Assembly (NCBI GenBank): GCA_964244655.1
Contig: CAXTJU010000007.1
Coordinates: forward strand, 1 to 64,000
Origin: LMUY01 sp964244655
GTDB taxonomy: Bacteria; Pseudomonadota; Alphaproteobacteria; Acetobacterales; Acetobacteraceae
Reading direction: 5' to 3'
Length of the DNA: 64,000 bases
Of the stretch, positions 61,160 through 64,000 are shown piece by piece (within the stretch, counting starts at the first letter, position 1; every line of letters starts with the position of its first letter). The position numbers and the translations under genes were made by a program. The notes beneath the pieces were generated by a model. It did not search any database. It saw nothing but the letters and a program-made list of their open reading frames with translations, and was not told the DNA's origin.

Positions 61160-64000
61160 TCAGTTCGTGCTCGGCTTCGCCGGGTAAGGAACGCCTGGCC
61201 GGGTGCCTTCCCAGAGCACCTTGTTGAACAGCCCGGTCGGCACGCGGTCCTCGCCCGTGAAGTCGAACCCGGCCGTCTGCTTCGCCCAGTAGGCCGCATC
61301 CTGGCGCGGCTGCACGCGCGGCCCTTCGGCATACCGTACGCCAGTGTCGGTCATGGCGAGCTGCGTGGTTTGCAGGATGGTCGAAGCGACGGCGGTGTAG
61401 GTCCAGTCGCCGTTGCTGGTCACGTCGAACACGTCGGCCATCGGCGGCTGGAAGGCGGTGTTGAGGTTGATGTGCTTCAGGCCGAGGATGTCCTCGATGG
61501 TCCGCAGCGCGTTGACCTGGCTGTAGCGCGTGCTGACGACCGTGTTCTTCTTGACGTAGGGGCCGACGAAATAGGCAGTGGAGCGGTGCGAGTCCACGTG
61601 GTCGGGGCCGTCCTGGCTGTCGTCCTCGGTCACGATGAACAGGGTGTCCTTGGCGAACCGGCTGTGGGCCACGTAATCGACCATGCGTCCGACTGCGAGA
61701 TCGTTGTCCGCCTCCTGGGTGTCCGGCGTGTTCACCCCGGCGAGCGCGGTGGCGAAGCTGCCGGTGTGGTCATGCGACAGGCGGACGGTCTCGAAGGCCG
61801 GCAGGTCCCCGTAGGTGACGTATTGCTGGAACTCGCGGTACCACTCGTTGACGTTCCACTGGTCCGAGTAGGTCTGGTCGAAGCCACGGAAATACACGTC
61901 GGTGAGCGGCACGAGCGCCGGGTTCAGCTCGGCGGCCTGCACCACGCCGGCGGCGCCGGGATTGGTGATCGGCTTGCCGGCGGCGTCCGTGGTCGGGCCG
62001 ATGTTGTTGACCGTGAAGCCGTAGTTCCGCAGGCTGAGGCCGGCCCGCAGCGCCGCGTCCATGATGTATCCGGTCTGGTACTCGGTATCGAAATCCGTGG
62101 TTGCCACGTCGGCGACGCCGGGCAGCAGGTTGGCCGTGCCGCCGGGCAGGTTGGCCGAGAGTGCCGAGAACAGGCCCTTGGTCGCGGCGTCCCGGTCGGC
62201 CTGCGCGGCGAGGCCCACGGGCACGTTGCGGTTGGACGCCTCGCCCTCATAGGACAGGCCGCGGTTGACGAAGGCGTAGTTGATCTGCTGCGTCAGCTCC
62301 TCGTCGTTGGTGACGCGGCCGCGCATCGACCAGGACCAGCCGTCCATGCTGCCGTCCGCCGGGTCCATGAAGTTGTCGAGCGTGACGAAGTTGGTGGCGA
62401 TGTCGTGGAAGTTGGGCGTGAGCGCCCGGCCGAACTGCACGAGCGCCGGGTCGGCGTTGGCGCCGTTCGGCAGGTCGCCCAGGATCTGGTCGAACGTGCG
62501 GTTCTCCTTGACGATGTAGATGACGTGCTTGATGTGCTTGCGCACGAACGCCATCACCGCCGCGTCGGCTTGGCTTTGCGGGGTCGAGTAGCCGTTGTTG
62601 TCCGCCACCTGGGCGGTCAACGGCCCGAGTTGCTGCGCCGTGGGGATGCGGGCGCTGACCAGCGAGGCCTGCTCCAGCTGGAACTGGTACTGGTTGCCCG
62701 CCCGAGCCGCCGCGGCAGCGGCCGCGTTGCCGCCGGGGTAGGTGATGCTGGTGATCTCGGCGGTGTTGCTCGCCAGGTTGGTCGGGTTCGGCCCGGTGTT
62801 GCTCTTGCCGTTGATGATGTACATCCACGTGCCGTCCTGGCTGAACGTGACGTCCTTCGGCGCGTACGCTGTTGGGATCAGCCCCATCACCGCGGCCTTT
62901 GCGCCGGTCAAGGAAACGACGGCGATCTCGTTGGCGCCGTTGTTGACGACGTAGAGCTGCTTGCCGTTGGGCGAGAGCGTCACGGCGAACGGGGCGGCGC
63001 CGGTCTGCTTGTAGCCCGGCAGGATGCCGGTCGGCGCCCGCACGTCGATCGTCTGCTCGACCGCGTTGGTCTGCGTCTTAATGACGGCGACCTGGTCGCT
63101 GTTGTCCTCGGCCACGTAGAGCGTCGCCTGGTCGGCGCTGAACGTCATGCCGTACGGGTTACCGTCCAGCGCGATGCGGCCCACGAATTTGGCGGCCGTC
63201 GGCGAGGACACGTCGAGCACGACGACCTGGCGGTCGCGCGTCGAGGAGATGTAGGCGACGCCGCTGGCGTTCACCAGCACCGCGAACGGGTACTCGCCGC
63301 CGGCGACGCCGCTGGTGTTCTCGTTGCTCGCCAGGTAGGGCCGCAAGTCGTATTCGTAGCGCACGGCCTTGCTCGCCGTGTCGATGACGCTGACTGAGTC
63401 GTTGTAGTTGTTGGCGACCACGAGGGTCTTGCCGTCGGCCGAGATGCCAAGCCCGCTCGCGTTCGGCTGCACCGAGAGGCCGACGCCCGTCGCCTTGTGG
63501 TTCAGCGCGATCTTGGCGGCGAGCGCGAAGGCGCCCGTGGGGTTGGTGTAGGCATACACCGCGTCGTCGTTGCCGCCGGTCGCGTAGAGCGTCTTGCCGT
63601 CCGGCGCCCAGACCAGGCCGACATGCGCGTTGGCCTGCTTGATGACCTGCGCCAGGACCGGCTTGGTCTTGTTGGTCCCGGCGACGTTGTACAGGAAAAT
63701 GTATTGGGTCGAGTTCGCCGTGTCGGTGTTGCCGCTGGCGTTGTCGAGCGAGTTCTGCCCTGCGCAGATGATCGCCAGCAGGGTGCCGTCGGGACTGAGC
63801 CGGGCCTGCACCGCCTCGCCGGCGACGAAGCTCGGGTAGGCTGCCAGCCCGGGGTTGAGCGGCTGCTGCACGGCGCCGGCCAGGATCGTCGGCGTGATGG
63901 CCAGGCCGGTCGGCAGCAGCGTCGCCGTAGTGCCAGTGGCATCAGGTTCGGCGGCGAAGGCGACGAGTGGAGCCGCGAGCACCGTGCTGAGCAGAAGGCC
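61160..64000 (-). CDS. YncE-type beta-propeller / phosphoesterase protein, 5' end cut
   Basis: At least 946 residues; the start lies beyond the window edge and the first in-window residues look like a signal peptide (STVLAAPLVAFAAEPDA). The first half is a seven-bladed YVTN-type propeller with units such as VSVIDTASKAVRYEYDLRPY and TLYVAEDNSDQVAVIKTQTN. From about residue 490 a phosphoesterase of the AcpA/PLC type begins, IKHVIYIVKENRTFDQILGD, with TEDDSQDGPDHVDSHRSTAY near the end. It is probably a secreted acid phosphatase or phospholipase C. An in-frame GTG at 63982 is unlikely to be the start. Confidence 0.85.
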   Translation of the reverse strand, partial: GLLLSTVLAAPLVAFAAEPDATGTTATLLPTGLAITPTILAGAVQQPLNPGLAAYPSFVAGEAVQARLSPDGTLLAIICAGQNSLDNASGNTDTANSTQYIFLYNVAGTNKTKPVLAQVIKQANAHVGLVWAPDGKTLYATGGNDDAVYAYTNPTGAFALAAKIALNHKATGVGLSVQPNASGLGISADGKTLVVANNYNDSVSVIDTASKAVRYEYDLRPYLASNENTSGVAGGEYPFAVLVNASGVAYISSTRDRQVVVLDVSSPTAAKFVGRIALDGNPYGMTFSADQATLYVAEDNSDQVAVIKTQTNAVEQTIDVRAPTGILPGYKQTGAAPFAVTLSPNGKQLYVVNNGANEIAVVSLTGAKAAVMGLIPTAYAPKDVTFSQDGTWMYIINGKSNTGPNPTNLASNTAEITSITYPGGNAAAAAAARAGNQYQFQLEQASLVSARIPTAQQLGPLTAQVADNNGYSTPQSQADAAVMAFVRKHIKHVIYIVKENRTFDQILGDLPNGANADPALVQFGRALTPNFHDIATNFVTLDNFMDPADGSMDGWSWSMRGRVTNDEELTQQINYAFVNRGLSYEGEASNRNVPVGLAAQADRDAATKGLFSALSANLPGGTANLLPGVADVATTDFDTEYQTGYIMDAALRAGLSLRNYGFTVNNIGPTTDAAGKPITNPGAAGVVQAAELNPALVPLTDVYFRGFDQTYSDQWNVNEWYREFQQYVTYGDLPAFETVRLSHDHTGSFATALAGVNTPDTQEADNDLAVGRMVDYVAHSRFAKDTLFIVTEDDSQDGPDHVDSHRSTAYFVGPYVKKNTVVSTRYSQVNALRTIEDILGLKHINLNTAFQPPMADVFDVTSNGDWTYTAVASTILQTTQLAMTDTGVRYAEGPRVQPRQDAAYWAKQTAGFDFTGEDRVPTGLFNKVLWEGTRPGVPYPAKPSTN

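Overview
This 64 kb window is chromosomal DNA from a high-GC alphaproteobacterium, most likely of the family Acetobacteraceae (order Rhodospirillales). The main support is a CcrM-type adenine methyltransferase, a PopZ-like polar organiser between a TolC-family gene and valS, the hda-ppk-ppx order, a LexA box of the alphaproteobacterial type (GTTC-N7-GTTC), two PEP-CTERM proteins and polyol-oxidation genes. Nothing in the window looks like a prophage, plasmid, insertion sequence or CRISPR array. Genes are packed tightly, often with overlapping start and stop codons, and no stretch over 300 bases lacks a gene.

Layout. 1-4.0 kb: the 3' end of hdaA, then ppk and ppx (polyphosphate metabolism). 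4.0-9.7 kb: tRNA-Cys, a PCMT-like gene, a TolC-family outer-membrane protein, popZ and valS. 9.8-12.3 kb: a DUF2283 gene, ilvD and a Uma2-family gene. 12.4-15.6 kb (minus strand): ccrM, rnhB and a LexA-boxed radical SAM gene. 15.6-20 kb: a ClC chloride transporter, a small lipoprotein, moaB and a lytic transglycosylase. 20-25.3 kb: a UDG-like gene, ETF-ubiquinone oxidoreductase, a TPR lipoprotein, and ispE overlapping tRNA-Gln. 25.4-34.2 kb: a nine-gene minus-strand chain lpxR-mltB-rlpA-dacA-tmk-holB-metG-tatD-MBL hydrolase. 34.3-38.5 kb: a PEP-CTERM protein, tRNA-Ser, an aldo/keto reductase, a class II aldolase and an ABC-F protein. 38.5-47.4 kb: a polyol (mannitol/sorbitol/arabitol type) locus with an ABC importer, xylulokinase and mannitol 2-dehydrogenase, plus a PEP-CTERM SGNH-like protein between them. 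47.5-51 kb: an Hsp70-like protein, an orphan TauA-like binding protein and a 2-hydroxyacid dehydrogenase. 51-57.7 kb: a Gfo/Idh/MocA oxidoreductase, GH15 glycosidase, GMC oxidoreductase with small subunit, and an MFS carboxylate transporter. 57.7-64 kb: a small lipoprotein, ndk, a small membrane protein, a second ABC-F protein and a large YncE/phosphoesterase protein cut by the window edge.

The most interesting signal not explained by genes is a family of six intergenic elements (copies A-F, about 80-170 bases). Each is built from up to five short hairpins in a fixed order. Stems vary between copies in a compensatory way, copies lie in both orientations, and most sit right at gene ends, in two cases supplying the stop codon. 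I do not recognise them as a described family. Other points worth checking are a protein gene overlapping a tRNA (ispE/tRNA-Gln), a probable CTG-started lipoprotein gene coupled to ndk, a UDG-like protein that has lost half of its Fe-S cysteines, and lpxR at the head of a peptidoglycan/nucleotide operon.
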